Source of the DNA: JAJDBU01 sp046756925
Lineage (GTDB): Bacteria; Nitrospirota; Nitrospiria; SBBL01; JAADHI01
Direction: 5' to 3'
NCBI GenBank assembly: GCA_046756925.1
Contig: JBHHXH010000062.1
Span: 1 to 17,443 of the forward strand
Length of the DNA: 17,443 bases
Of this stretch, positions 1 to 7,657 are shown one piece after another. Each line of letters begins with the position of its first letter. The stretch's first letter is position 1. The position numbers and the translations under genes were made by a program. The notes beneath the pieces are model-generated. The model was not told the origin of the DNA. It saw only the letters and a list, made by a program, of their open reading frames with translations, and made no database searches.

Positions 1-93
1 CAGGGGCAGGCGCATCTTCTTGAGCTTCTCGATCAAATAGGAGATCAAGAAACGGGCCTTCATGAGACCTCGAAAGAGGCGCCGATAGGATAA
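1..93 (+). CDS. 3' end of upstream CDS, possibly ribosome-binding factor A
   Basis: Only one forward frame is open here. It starts before the window and ends in TAA at 91-93, giving about 30 residues that begin QGQAHLLELLDQIGDQETG. The other two forward frames close within 40 bases. Position suggests rbfA, since rbfA-truB-rpsO-pnp is a widely conserved order and RbfA ends in a helix rich in Leu and Glu followed by a variable tail. The visible piece is too short to prove this. NrnA-type DHH phosphoesterases also lie just before truB in some phyla. The stop is 8 nt before the truB start, so the genes are probably co-transcribed. Confidence 0.45.
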   Translation, partial: QGQAHLLELLDQIGDQETGLHETSKEAPIG

Positions 94-101
94 GGATTAT
101 T

Positions 102-1106
102 TTGACGAGAGGAGATCTTTTAAGCCGCCAAAACCCGGTGTCGATGGATCGAATCGGCGGCGGATTTCTAAATATCGACAAGCCCGCCGGATGGACCTCG
201 CACGATGTTGTCGCAAAAATACGTCGATCGATTCGCGTAAAGCGCGTTGGGCATTTGGGAACCTTGGATCCCGAAGCGACCGGTGTCCTCCCGATCTGTT
301 TTGGGAAAGGGACCAAGCTGTCTTCTATATTGATGGACTGTGATAAAGAATATGAGGCTGTCCTTCGGTTGGGAAAAGAAACCGAGACACAAGACGCGAG
401 CGGGCGGATGACTGCTTCAGCACCGGTGCCCGACTCGCTTCGATCGGCATCGGGATTGCCTTCCATTTTGAAGATGATGGCTTCGTTTGTCGGGGCTTAT
501 CGTCAACAGCCCCCCATGTATTCAGCAATAAAGATAAACGGTGTCCCGCTTTACAAAGTTGCGCGCAAAGGGCGGGTTGTCGAGCGGCCCCACCGAACAC
601 TCAATATACGTTCAATTCGGTTTTTGGCAATGTATGAAAACGACATTTCTTATCGTGTGGTTTGTTCCAAAGGCACCTACATACGAACGCTCTGTGCCGA
701 CATGGGAGCAAGACTCGGCTGCGGTGGGCACTTGCTTTCGCTGCGGCGGATTCGTTCCGGCAGTTTTCTTTTGAATGACGCGATCGATCTCGAATCGTTT
801 TTCGAACGCTGCAAGGAAGGAGATTGGGAGAAAGCCGCCACCCCGATGGATGCGGTCCTGGAAGCATTTCCTGCACTTTGGGTCAAGGGCCGCTCTCTTA
901 AAAAATTATTGAATGGTGTTCAAATACAGGCTGCAGACCTTGAAAAGTGGAATCGATTTCGGAAGGGGGATTCACTGCGCATCTTGGATGCCCGCGGTCG
1001 GCTTATGGCCCTTGGTCTGGCGCTTCGAGACGCTGAGGAGATGCTGTCCCAAGGGACGAATGCGGTGGGAGCCTTTAGGATCAAGACAATACTGGGGGCC
1101 GCTTAA
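102..1106 (+). CDS. truB: tRNA pseudouridine(55) synthase TruB
   Basis: TruB converts uridine 55 in the T-loop of elongator tRNAs to pseudouridine. The 334-aa product is a little longer than the roughly 310 aa of E. coli TruB. It shows the KPAGWTSHDVV start of the fold near residue 27, the catalytic motif GHLGTLDPEATGVLP with nucleophile Asp56, a YSAIKINGVPLY segment near 140 and GTYIRTLCADMGARLG near 190. The last 80 residues should be the PUA-like RNA-binding domain. I chose the TTG at 102 because AAGGA at 92-96 is correctly spaced. ATG at 144 is possible but has no SD site nearby and would remove only 14 non-conserved residues. The gene lies between the possible rbfA and rpsO, as in many bacteria. 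Confidence 0.96.
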   Translation: MTRGDLLSRQNPVSMDRIGGGFLNIDKPAGWTSHDVVAKIRRSIRVKRVGHLGTLDPEATGVLPICFGKGTKLSSILMDCDKEYEAVLRLGKETETQDASGRMTASAPVPDSLRSASGLPSILKMMASFVGAYRQQPPMYSAIKINGVPLYKVARKGRVVERPHRTLNIRSIRFLAMYENDISYRVVCSKGTYIRTLCADMGARLGCGGHLLSLRRIRSGSFLLNDAIDLESFFERCKEGDWEKAATPMDAVLEAFPALWVKGRSLKKLLNGVQIQAADLEKWNRFRKGDSLRILDARGRLMALGLALRDAEEMLSQGTNAVGAFRIKTILGAA

Positions 1107-1136
1107 AAGGCGGCCCGACGGGAAGACAGTTTTTTT
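1096..1136 (+). terminator. GC hairpin at the truB stop with a distant T-run
   Basis: GGGCCGC at 1096-1102 pairs with GCGGCCC at 1110-1116, and the stem extends by two weaker pairs. The hairpin spans the truB stop codon. A run of seven T lies at 1130-1136, 13 nt after the stem. That is too far for a standard intrinsic terminator, so this may be a weak attenuator or processing hairpin between truB and rpsO, or chance. Confidence 0.25.
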
Positions 1137-1175
1137 AAGGAATATTCATTATAAATGACGAGGAGGATTGGACGG

Positions 1176-1445
1176 ATGCCATTGCTTAAAGAAGCGAAAG
1201 AGAGCATCATAAAAGAAAACGCGATTCATGAAGGAGATACCGGGTCTCCAGAGGTGCAGATCGCCCTTTTGACGAGGCGAATTTCTTCGCTCATGGATCA
1301 TTTTAATGAGCATAAAAAAGATCATCATTCCAGAAGAGGATTGATACACATGGTCGGCAGGAGAAGGAAGTTGCTCGACTATCTGAAAAGCGTCGATTTG
1401 GCACGGTATCAGGCGATTATCAAAAAACTTGGCATAAGAAAATAA
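1176..1445 (+). CDS. rpsO: 30S ribosomal protein S15
   Basis: S15 binds the central domain of 16S rRNA early in 30S assembly and contributes to bridges with the 50S subunit. From ATG at 1176 the product is 89 aa, the standard bacterial length. It has the family core GDTGSPEVQIALLTRRI followed by HFNEHKKDHHSRRGL and a basic end, GRRRKLLDYLK to GIRK. The start is fixed by a perfect AGGAGG at 1161-1166. An in-frame ATG at 1155 lies upstream of this SD and would add seven non-conserved residues. The gene sits between truB and pnp, its classical place. In E. coli S15 also represses its own mRNA through a leader pseudoknot; I did not find an obvious equivalent in the short leader here. Confidence 0.98.
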   Translation: MPLLKEAKESIIKENAIHEGDTGSPEVQIALLTRRISSLMDHFNEHKKDHHSRRGLIHMVGRRRKLLDYLKSVDLARYQAIIKKLGIRK

Positions 1446-1459
1446 TACGCGCGGCCGGC

Positions 1460-1535
1460 GGCACAGGAAAACAATAACAAACCAAGGAACGAGAATTGGA
1501 GGCGGTTCCTTGTTTTATTATTGTCGTTCTGTGCC
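1460..1535 (+). promoter_or_regulatory. long imperfect hairpin in the rpsO-pnp gap (candidate pnp autoregulatory stem)
   Basis: The arms 1460-1490 and 1505-1535 are each 31 nt and are inverted copies of each other. By my alignment 26 positions are Watson-Crick pairs and one is G-U, with no gaps, around a 14-nt loop (1491-1504). The outer end is GGCACAG/CTGTGCC and the inner end CAAGGAAC/GTTCCTTG. It ends 34 nt before the pnp ATG, and no T-run follows, so it does not look like a terminator. In E. coli a double-stranded pnp leader at the same gene junction is cut by RNase III, after which PNPase degrades one arm and represses its own translation. A similar role here is inference from position and shape. 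Confidence 0.7.
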
Positions 1536-1569
1536 TACCTTACCGCATTGCAGAAAAGGAGAACATAAA

Positions 1570-3666
1570 ATGGTTGAACGTGTTGAAGAAAAAATGGGTG
1601 CGCACAAATTAATCTTAGAATCCGGTCGCGTGGCGAGACAAGCGGATGGCGCCGTGGTCGCTACTTACGGCGAAAGTGTGGTGTTGGTCACGGCAGTCGC
1701 TTCCAGGGTCGAGAAGGACGTCGATTTTTTGCCCTTAACCGTGGATTATCAAGAACGGGCTTACGCCGCCGGCAAAATACCGGGTGGATTCTTTCGGCGC
1801 GAGGGACGTCTTGGAGAAAGGGAGATCTTAACCAGCCGTTTGATCGATCGCCCTTTAAGGCCGCTTTTCCCGGATGGTTGGCACTTTGAAACCCAGATCA
1901 TCGCCTCCGTTTTGTCGAGCGACCAGGGCGGTATGACCGACATCCTCGGTATTGTCGCGGCCTCGGCCGCATTAACGATTTCCGATATTCCTTTCCTGGG
2001 GCCGATTGGGGCGGTCCGTGTCGGGCGAATTGACGGAACACTCGTGATCAACCCCTCACTTGCGGATCTTGAAAAGAGCGATATGAATATCGTTGTCGTC
2101 GGGACGGCCGATGCCGTCATGATGGTTGAAAGCGAGTCGAAGGAGTTGGACGAAGGCGTCGTATTGGACGCCATTCAGTTCGGCCACCGGGCCTTGCAAG
2201 CGGTGATATCCCTTCAAAATGACCTTCGGGAAAACCTGGGCAAAGAAAAGCGCACTGTGCCTGTCATCGAGAGAGATGAGGATACGATACAAGAGGTCCG
2301 GGACGCGTGCCAAGATGCCATTCGGAAGGCGGTCTTGGTTCCGAATAAAACCGAGCGCCAAACACAGCTGGATCAAATTCTCCGGACCAAGGTTGATGGA
2401 ATGGATCCTGCCGACGATCAAAAAATCAAGGATGTGAAGGCGGCTTTTCACGAATTGGAACGGCAAGAAGTACGTCAGATGGTTTTAAATAAGAGGGTCC
2501 GCGCGGATGGCCGCGGCATGTCCGATATCCGGCCGATTACCTGCGAAGTCGGGTTTTTGCCCAGAACCCACGGTTCCGCCCTCTTTACCCGGGGGGAAAC
2601 CCAGAGCTTGTCGGTGGTGACCCTGGGCACGGCCGACGATGAGCAGCGTATCGATTCCTTGGAAGGGGAGTCTAAAAAATCTTTTATGCTGCATTATAAT
2701 TTCCCTCCGTTTTCCGTGGGTGAGACACGGCCGCTCAGGGGTCCGGGCCGCCGTGAAATCGGCCATGGTGCATTGGCGGAACGCGCACTGAAACCGGTCA
2801 TTCCTGGTAAAGAATCCTTTCCGTACACACTCCGCATCGTGTCGGACATTCTCGAGTCGAACGGGTCCTCATCGATGGCGACAGTTTGCGGAGGGACATT
2901 GGCCATGATGGATGCAGGGGTTCCCATCGTGAAACCCGTCGCCGGAATTGCAATGGGCTTGATCAAAGAAGGGGATAAGGTCGAGATCCTATCCGATATT
3001 CTCGGGCTTGAGGACCACCTGGGAGATATGGACTTTAAGGTGACCGGCACCTCCGATGGAATTACTGCCCTTCAAATGGATATCAAGATCGGCGGCATCA
3101 CGACCGATATCATGGAGCGTGCGCTCGAACAGGCAAGGAAAGGCCGGCTTTATATATTGGAGAGGATGCTGAGCGCATTGCCCACGCCGCGTTCGGACCT
3201 TTCGACCTATGCCCCCCGTATCATCACGATTAACGTCAAACCGGACAAGGTTCGAGAAGTGATCGGGCCGGGCGGCAAGGTGATTCGCGGGATTATCGAA
3301 AAGACCGGAGTGAAAATAGACATCGACGATGCCGGTGTGGTGCATATTGCATCCTCCGATGAAGCGGCTTCGCAAGAAGCGGTAAATATGGTAAAAACGA
3401 TCGTTGAAGACGTTGAAATCGGCAAGGTTTATCTTGGGAAAGTCGTCCGGATTATGGATTTCGGCGCTTTTGTCGAATTAAAAAAAGGGACCGATGGCCT
3501 TGTGCATATTTCACAGTTGGCGCACCATCGTGTCAAAAACGTCAGAGACGAGGTCAAAGAGGGAGATGAAATCTCAGTCAAAGTGCTCGAAATCGATCGT
3601 CAAGGAAAGATCCGCCTTTCCCGGAAAGAAACCCTCCCACCACCGAAGGAAGCAGAAAAAGAGTAG
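1570..3666 (+). CDS. pnp: polyribonucleotide nucleotidyltransferase (PNPase)
   Basis: PNPase degrades RNA 3' to 5' by phosphorolysis and is a core part of bacterial RNA decay. The 698-aa product has the full family layout. First RNase PH domain: FFRREGRLGEREILTSRLID near 75-95. Then a helical linker. Second RNase PH domain: HYNFPPFSVGETRP and GRREIGHGALAERAL near 375-410, and DILGLEDHLGDMDFKV with Asp476 and Asp482 matching the E. coli catalytic pair 486/492. Then a KH domain with IGPGG near 563 and an S1 domain from about 618 to 690. The start at ATG 1570 follows AAGGAGA at 1556-1562. An upstream in-frame TTG at 1510 would read through the hairpin loop and arm and is unlikely. The hairpin just upstream suggests autoregulation. 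Confidence 0.98.
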   Translation: MVERVEEKMGAHKLILESGRVARQADGAVVATYGESVVLVTAVASRVEKDVDFLPLTVDYQERAYAAGKIPGGFFRREGRLGEREILTSRLIDRPLRPLFPDGWHFETQIIASVLSSDQGGMTDILGIVAASAALTISDIPFLGPIGAVRVGRIDGTLVINPSLADLEKSDMNIVVVGTADAVMMVESESKELDEGVVLDAIQFGHRALQAVISLQNDLRENLGKEKRTVPVIERDEDTIQEVRDACQDAIRKAVLVPNKTERQTQLDQILRTKVDGMDPADDQKIKDVKAAFHELERQEVRQMVLNKRVRADGRGMSDIRPITCEVGFLPRTHGSALFTRGETQSLSVVTLGTADDEQRIDSLEGESKKSFMLHYNFPPFSVGETRPLRGPGRREIGHGALAERALKPVIPGKESFPYTLRIVSDILESNGSSSMATVCGGTLAMMDAGVPIVKPVAGIAMGLIKEGDKVEILSDILGLEDHLGDMDFKVTGTSDGITALQMDIKIGGITTDIMERALEQARKGRLYILERMLSALPTPRSDLSTYAPRIITINVKPDKVREVIGPGGKVIRGIIEKTGVKIDIDDAGVVHIASSDEAASQEAVNMVKTIVEDVEIGKVYLGKVVRIMDFGAFVELKKGTDGLVHISQLAHHRVKNVRDEVKEGDEISVKVLEIDRQGKIRLSRKETLPPPKEAEKE

Positions 3667-3777
3667 GTCCGCGTCTCCGGCGTTGCCGGGTCATGCAAAG
3701 ATCTTTTGTCCTAGAATGATGGATGCGTCCCGGCGCGATGCCGCCCGGATTGTCCCGCATCGATATTTGGGGTCCGT

Positions 3778-5034
3778 ATGATTCATAAACGTTTTTTAGA
3801 CAACGGCATTCGGGTGTTGGGGGAAAAGATCCCCCACGTCAATTCCGTTTCAATCGGCCTTTGGGTCAATATCGGCTCGAGAGACGAGGAGCGAGGGGAA
3901 CATGGTATTTCCCACTTTTTGGAACACATGTTTTTCAAGGGGACGGAACACCGGTCGGCCAAACAGATTGCCCTTGAAATAGATGCGATCGGCGGGGAAC
4001 TCAACGCCTTTACGACTCGGGAAATGACGACCTTTTATGCAAAGGTGCTGGATGAACATCTCCCCAAGGCAATCGATCTGCTCTCCGATATTTTTCTCTC
4101 GTCGCAATTTTACCCCAAGGAAATTGAAAGAGAAAAGCAAGTGGTCTTGGAAGAAATTAAGATGGTCGAGGACGATCCGGAAGACCTTGTGCACGATCTA
4201 CACCTTAAAGAGATTTGGAAGGGACATTTTTTGGCCAGACCCATCCTGGGCACGCCGAAAACGGTATCCAATATGACCAAGGGAAAGATACTTCGGTTTA
4301 TTGAACGCACGTACGACCCGGAAGAAATCATCATTGCCGTCGCGGGCTGTTTCGATTTTTCTCCATTGATGAAACTGCTCCAAGCCTCTTTTGGAAAATA
4401 TGCCGCAAACGGGACGAATATCCATGCCAGGCGGCCGCCGAAGATCCGGCCGATCGTCCAAGCAAAGCAGAAGGATTTCGAACAAGTTCACCTTTGTATC
4501 GGCGCGCAGGGTTTGTCGAATGGCGACCCGGAGCGTTACGTTCTTTATATCCTGAACACCATCCTGGGAGGGGGCATGAGTTCGCGCTTATTTCAGGAGA
4601 TTCGGGAGCGCCATGGATGGGCCTATTCTATTTACTCTTCTCCCTCTTCCTTTCAAGATGGCGGCCTGTTTACGATTTACGCCGGCACCAGCGCGGAAAA
4701 TGTGCATAATGTTGTGAATGTGATCCTTCGGGGGTTTAAAAAAATGAAAGAAGAACCGGTTGCATTGGAGGATTTGGAACGGGCGAAGAACCATATCAAG
4801 GGCGGGATGATGCTGAGCATGGAGAGTACCTCAAACCGGATGTGCCGATTGGCGAAGGAGGAGTTGTATTTCGGACGACATTTATCCTTGCGGAAGGTGC
4901 TATCAATGATTAATAAGGTGACAACCCCTCAAGTCGAACATCTGGCGAATAAGCTTTTTCAAGAAAAATACCTGACGATGACTGCGTTGGGAAAAGTCGC
5001 CGCCGATAACCTGCCCGAAAAACTAAGTCTTTAA
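3778..5034 (+). CDS. M16 family zinc metallopeptidase (processing-peptidase-like)
   Basis: This 418-aa protein belongs to the M16B group (B. subtilis MlpA/YmxG type, related to mitochondrial processing peptidase). The inverted zinc motif HFLEH is at 46-50 and the third ligand is likely Glu126 in VVLEEIKMVEDDPED, so the active metal site is intact. The C-terminal half has the LFQEIRERHGWAYSIYS segment typical of the substrate-clamping domain. There is no signal peptide. It follows pnp by 111 nt, a common order in several phyla, and is probably in the same transcript. The SD is weak (GGGG at 3769-3772). The substrate is unknown; peptide degradation or processing is the family expectation. Confidence 0.93.
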   Translation: MIHKRFLDNGIRVLGEKIPHVNSVSIGLWVNIGSRDEERGEHGISHFLEHMFFKGTEHRSAKQIALEIDAIGGELNAFTTREMTTFYAKVLDEHLPKAIDLLSDIFLSSQFYPKEIEREKQVVLEEIKMVEDDPEDLVHDLHLKEIWKGHFLARPILGTPKTVSNMTKGKILRFIERTYDPEEIIIAVAGCFDFSPLMKLLQASFGKYAANGTNIHARRPPKIRPIVQAKQKDFEQVHLCIGAQGLSNGDPERYVLYILNTILGGGMSSRLFQEIRERHGWAYSIYSSPSSFQDGGLFTIYAGTSAENVHNVVNVILRGFKKMKEEPVALEDLERAKNHIKGGMMLSMESTSNRMCRLAKEELYFGRHLSLRKVLSMINKVTTPQVEHLANKLFQEKYLTMTALGKVAADNLPEKLSL

Positions 5035-5179
5035 AAAAAACAGGCTTGGGATGTGGTCTGGAGCCCCGGGCTCTTCGTTCATAACCATCGCGGATGGTGA
5101 AGAACGCCCCCTCAATCGTCTTCATTACCCGATCAAGCCAAGGCGGCGGGAGATGCATTGAACATTTATAAGGAAACAA

Positions 5180-5275
5180 ATGAGGCAACAAATATCTGAT
5201 AAAATGGCGATTTTTAACGCGTCGGCGGTGTCGGTTCTCGCGTATTCAACGATATCAGCCACATTGTTTGTTTGA
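5180..5275 (+). CDS. possible 31-aa hydrophobic peptide, doubtful
   Basis: ATG at 5180 follows AAGGAA (5170-5175) by 4 nt and reads 31 codons to TGA at 5273. The first eight residues are polar (MRQQISDK). The rest is fairly hydrophobic and could span a membrane once (AIFNASAVSVLAYS and on to ATLFV). The stop codon lies inside the -35 box of the yqeY promoter. An ORF this short can arise by chance, and nothing else supports it. Confidence 0.15.
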   Translation: MRQQISDKMAIFNASAVSVLAYSTISATLFV

Positions 5276-5300
5276 CAGGGATAAATGACCATGTTAAATT
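5272..5300 (+). promoter_or_regulatory. sigma70-type promoter for yqeY-dnaG-rpoD
   Basis: A perfect -35 box TTGACA at 5272-5277 is followed by a 17-nt spacer and TAAATT at 5295-5300, which matches the -10 consensus at four of six positions. The predicted transcript start near 5307 leaves about 30 nt to the yqeY ATG with its SD. This would start the block that includes primase and the major sigma factor. Confidence 0.55.
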
Positions 5301-5337
5301 TAGAAATTTCGCTTATTTGATGAGTAAAGGGGCTTCA

Positions 5338-5796
5338 ATGTTGCTTCGGGAAAAACTCAACCAAGATCTTAAGGACAGTATGCGTTCGCGAGAGGCCGAC
5401 CGCCTTTCCGTGATTCGACTTTTATTCTCGGCCATCAAGAATAAGGAGATCGAAAAGGGGAAAAATGTCCAGCTCACGGACGAGGAGATCTTGAAAGTCG
5501 TTTCCGCAGCGGCAAAACAACGAAAGGAATCGATTGCACAGTTTTCGAAATCGGATCGTGTCGATCTCATCGAAAAGGAAAAAAAGGAGCTCGCAATACT
5601 ACAGAACTACCTGCCGGAGCCCCTTTCAAAGGAAGCGCTCAAGGAAAAGGTAGAAGAGGCAATCTCAGAGATCGGCGCGACAGAGATGCGTCAAATGGGT
5701 GCCGTCATGAAGATATTGGTTCCGCGACTATCCGGACGCGCCGATGGCAATGTGATCCGTGAAATGGTTCAAGCATCCCTCCAAAAGAAAATGTAA
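5338..5796 (+). CDS. yqeY: GatB/YqeY domain-containing protein
   Basis: The 152-aa product matches the YqeY family in length and layout. It begins MLLREKLNQDLKDSMRSRE, continues with RLSVIRLLFSAIKNKEIEKG, has the ELAILQNYLPEPLS segment near residue 85-98 and ends with a helical part containing MGAVMKILVPRLSGRADG. The family shares a fold with the tail domain of GatB, a subunit of the tRNA-dependent amidotransferase, and is suspected to bind tRNA or act on charged tRNA, but its role is not established. ATG at 5338 is set by AAAGGGG at 5326-5332; the longer frame from TTG 5272 would overlap the promoter. The gene precedes dnaG and rpoD, a common arrangement. Confidence 0.93.
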   Translation: MLLREKLNQDLKDSMRSREADRLSVIRLLFSAIKNKEIEKGKNVQLTDEEILKVVSAAAKQRKESIAQFSKSDRVDLIEKEKKELAILQNYLPEPLSKEALKEKVEEAISEIGATEMRQMGAVMKILVPRLSGRADGNVIREMVQASLQKKM

Positions 5797-5835
5797 GGCG
5801 GTCTATTCTTAAAACGGCTTTCGAAGGAGACGGCT

Positions 5836-7629
5836 TTGACGACCCGAAGGTTTTCGAATCAACTCATTGACCGGATCCGAGATCAGTCCGACTTTGTCGG
5901 GATAGTCTCCGATCACCTTTCCTTGAAACAGACGGGGCACAATTACACGGGGCTTTGTCCCTTCCATCAGGAAAAAACCCCGTCGTTCGTTGTGAGCCCG
6001 GTCAAGAAGGTTTTCCATTGTTTTGGTTGTGGTGCGGGAGGGGACCTTTTTCATTTTGTTGAAAAAATCGAGGGCATTTCCTTTGGGGAAGTCCTCGAGA
6101 AGCTGGCCGTAAAGGCTGGGGTTCCCCTGCCGTCGGAAAAAAGGCTTGGAAAAGAGGGCTATGTTCTAAGTGAAAGGGAAAAGGTCTATGACGTCAATGC
6201 CGCTGCAGCCGATTATTTTCTGGAGAACCTACTAGAGCGAACGGAAGGTGCGCAGGCTTTGCAATACTTAAAGAAACGGGGCCTGACGATGGACACGATA
6301 AAAACCTTCCAAATCGGCTATGCGCCGGCCGCGTGGGATGGACTTCTCAAGCGCCTTGGGACAGATTATACGATCTCTATCTTGGAGAAAGCCGGTTTGG
6401 TATCTCGAAAAGCAAGCGCGCCGAAATCGTCTCAGGAAAAAAGCGCCTGTTTTGACCGCTTTCGCGCGCGCATAATGTTTCCGATAAAAACGCGACAAGG
6501 ACGGACCGTCGGATTCGGGGGCCGCGTCTTAGACGATGCCATGCCCAAATACTTGAATACCTGTGAAACCCTTGTATTTACCAAGGGAAAGCAGTTGTTT
6601 GGTCTGGATCATATCCAGAGAGGCGGGGAAGATCCCTTAATTGTCGTGGAAGGCTATCTGGACGCGATCGCTGTTCACCAGGCCGGCATTCCAAATGCCG
6701 TTGCAACCCTTGGGACTGCTCTCACCCAGGATCACCTTCGGTTGATTCGCCGTGTGGCGGATCGCATGGTGTTGATATTCGATTCGGATCAGGCCGGTGA
6801 GCGTGCGACCCTTCGTGCGGCACCCCTGCTTTTGGAGGAAGGGATTTCCGCAAGCGTTGTCACGCTTCCTCAGGGAAAGGATCCCGATACCTTTATTCGG
6901 ACGGAGGGAAAGGATGCCTTTTTAAACCGCGTGAACCGGGGAAAAAGCCTGATCGATTTTTCTATTTCGCGATCGCTGAGAAAGAAAGACAGCCAATCGA
7001 TCGATGATAAATTGAATATAATTCATAAAATCTTTCCCTTAATTGGTTGCTTGCGATCCCCTGTGCAAAGAAGTCATTATCTCAATGTACTCTCCGACAC
7101 CCTACATATACGGGAAAAAGATATACATGCGGATTTTGTAAAGTGGTTAAAAAGCGGCGGGCAAAGACAAACCCGAGAAAAAGCCTCGATTGCTTCGGAA
7201 AAAACGCTTTTTCAAATGAAGGAGCAGGAAGGCGTGCTCATGCTCTTGCTTCAAGGATGTTTAGATCCCTCGAGTCTCAACGGAAAACTCGATTTAGAGG
7301 ATTTTTCCGATCCCATGATTCATGCTTTAATGTCCCACTATTGGAACGCCCGGGAAGCGCAATGGTGTAATCCAGGAAAGGAGTTGCGGCCTGCGGACGA
7401 AAAGTCCTGGGCGCTCATCAGCCGATTGAGCATGATGGAGTTCGATCGCGAACAGGTTCAGAGGATCGGGAACGATTATCTGAGGACCTTGAGTCAAAAA
7501 CGCATCGATCGAGAACGCAGGCAACTGGAGGAGCAATTAAAGGGCAAAGAAGGAAAGGCCGATCCTGAAGCGCTCAAAAGGATCCTTGAACTAAAAAAAG
7601 CGTCGAGTCATTTAAGCGTGTTGCACTGA
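5836..7629 (+). CDS. dnaG: DNA primase
   Basis: DnaG makes the RNA primers for lagging-strand and origin-started replication and works with the replicative helicase. The 597-aa product starts with a CHC2 zinc-binding domain, with Cys41, His44, Cys62 and Cys65 as ligands in CPFHQEKTPSF and HCFGCGAGGD. The RNA polymerase core follows with RFRARIMFPI near 208 and the Toprim site: Glu272 in VVEGYLDA, and Asp316 and Asp318 in LIFDSDQAG. The C-terminal 150 residues are poorly conserved, as expected for the helicase-binding domain. The start is TTG at 5836, supported by AAGGAG at 5824-5829 with 6-nt spacing; no upstream ATG fits. yqeY ends 39 nt before and rpoD begins 28 nt after, so the three are likely one operon. 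Confidence 0.97.
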   Translation: MTTRRFSNQLIDRIRDQSDFVGIVSDHLSLKQTGHNYTGLCPFHQEKTPSFVVSPVKKVFHCFGCGAGGDLFHFVEKIEGISFGEVLEKLAVKAGVPLPSEKRLGKEGYVLSEREKVYDVNAAAADYFLENLLERTEGAQALQYLKKRGLTMDTIKTFQIGYAPAAWDGLLKRLGTDYTISILEKAGLVSRKASAPKSSQEKSACFDRFRARIMFPIKTRQGRTVGFGGRVLDDAMPKYLNTCETLVFTKGKQLFGLDHIQRGGEDPLIVVEGYLDAIAVHQAGIPNAVATLGTALTQDHLRLIRRVADRMVLIFDSDQAGERATLRAAPLLLEEGISASVVTLPQGKDPDTFIRTEGKDAFLNRVNRGKSLIDFSISRSLRKKDSQSIDDKLNIIHKIFPLIGCLRSPVQRSHYLNVLSDTLHIREKDIHADFVKWLKSGGQRQTREKASIASEKTLFQMKEQEGVLMLLLQGCLDPSSLNGKLDLEDFSDPMIHALMSHYWNAREAQWCNPGKELRPADEKSWALISRLSMMEFDREQVQRIGNDYLRTLSQKRIDRERRQLEEQLKGKEGKADPEALKRILELKKASSHLSVLH

Positions 7630-7657
7630 GCACCAAGATAATCAGACCGGAGGGTCC

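Larger units (their letters stand above)
5035..5337. other. 303-nt gap between the M16 peptidase and yqeY: two hairpins and a promoter
   Basis: No recognisable gene is present. GAGCC/GGCTC with a 3-nt loop forms a small hairpin at 5061-5073. A second at 5076-5106 has CGTTC/GAACG outside and ACCATC/GATGGT inside, separated by a 3x3 internal loop. Neither is followed by a T-run, so neither is a convincing terminator of the peptidase transcript. A 31-codon ORF with an SD-like AAGGAA lies at 5180-5275 and the yqeY promoter at 5272-5300. No rpsU-like reading frame (short and basic) was found here. Confidence 0.6.

Noticed and set aside
1130..1155. TATAAA at 1150-1155 as a -10 box for an rpsO promoter
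   Set aside because: No -35 box at proper distance, and the implied transcript start would fall within the rpsO SD site.
3494..3781. 95-codon frame overlapping the end of pnp, whose stop overlaps the ATG of the M16 gene
   Set aside because: Most of it is a shadow of the pnp S1 domain in another frame with low-complexity basic residues. The part after pnp has no SD and no recognisable features.
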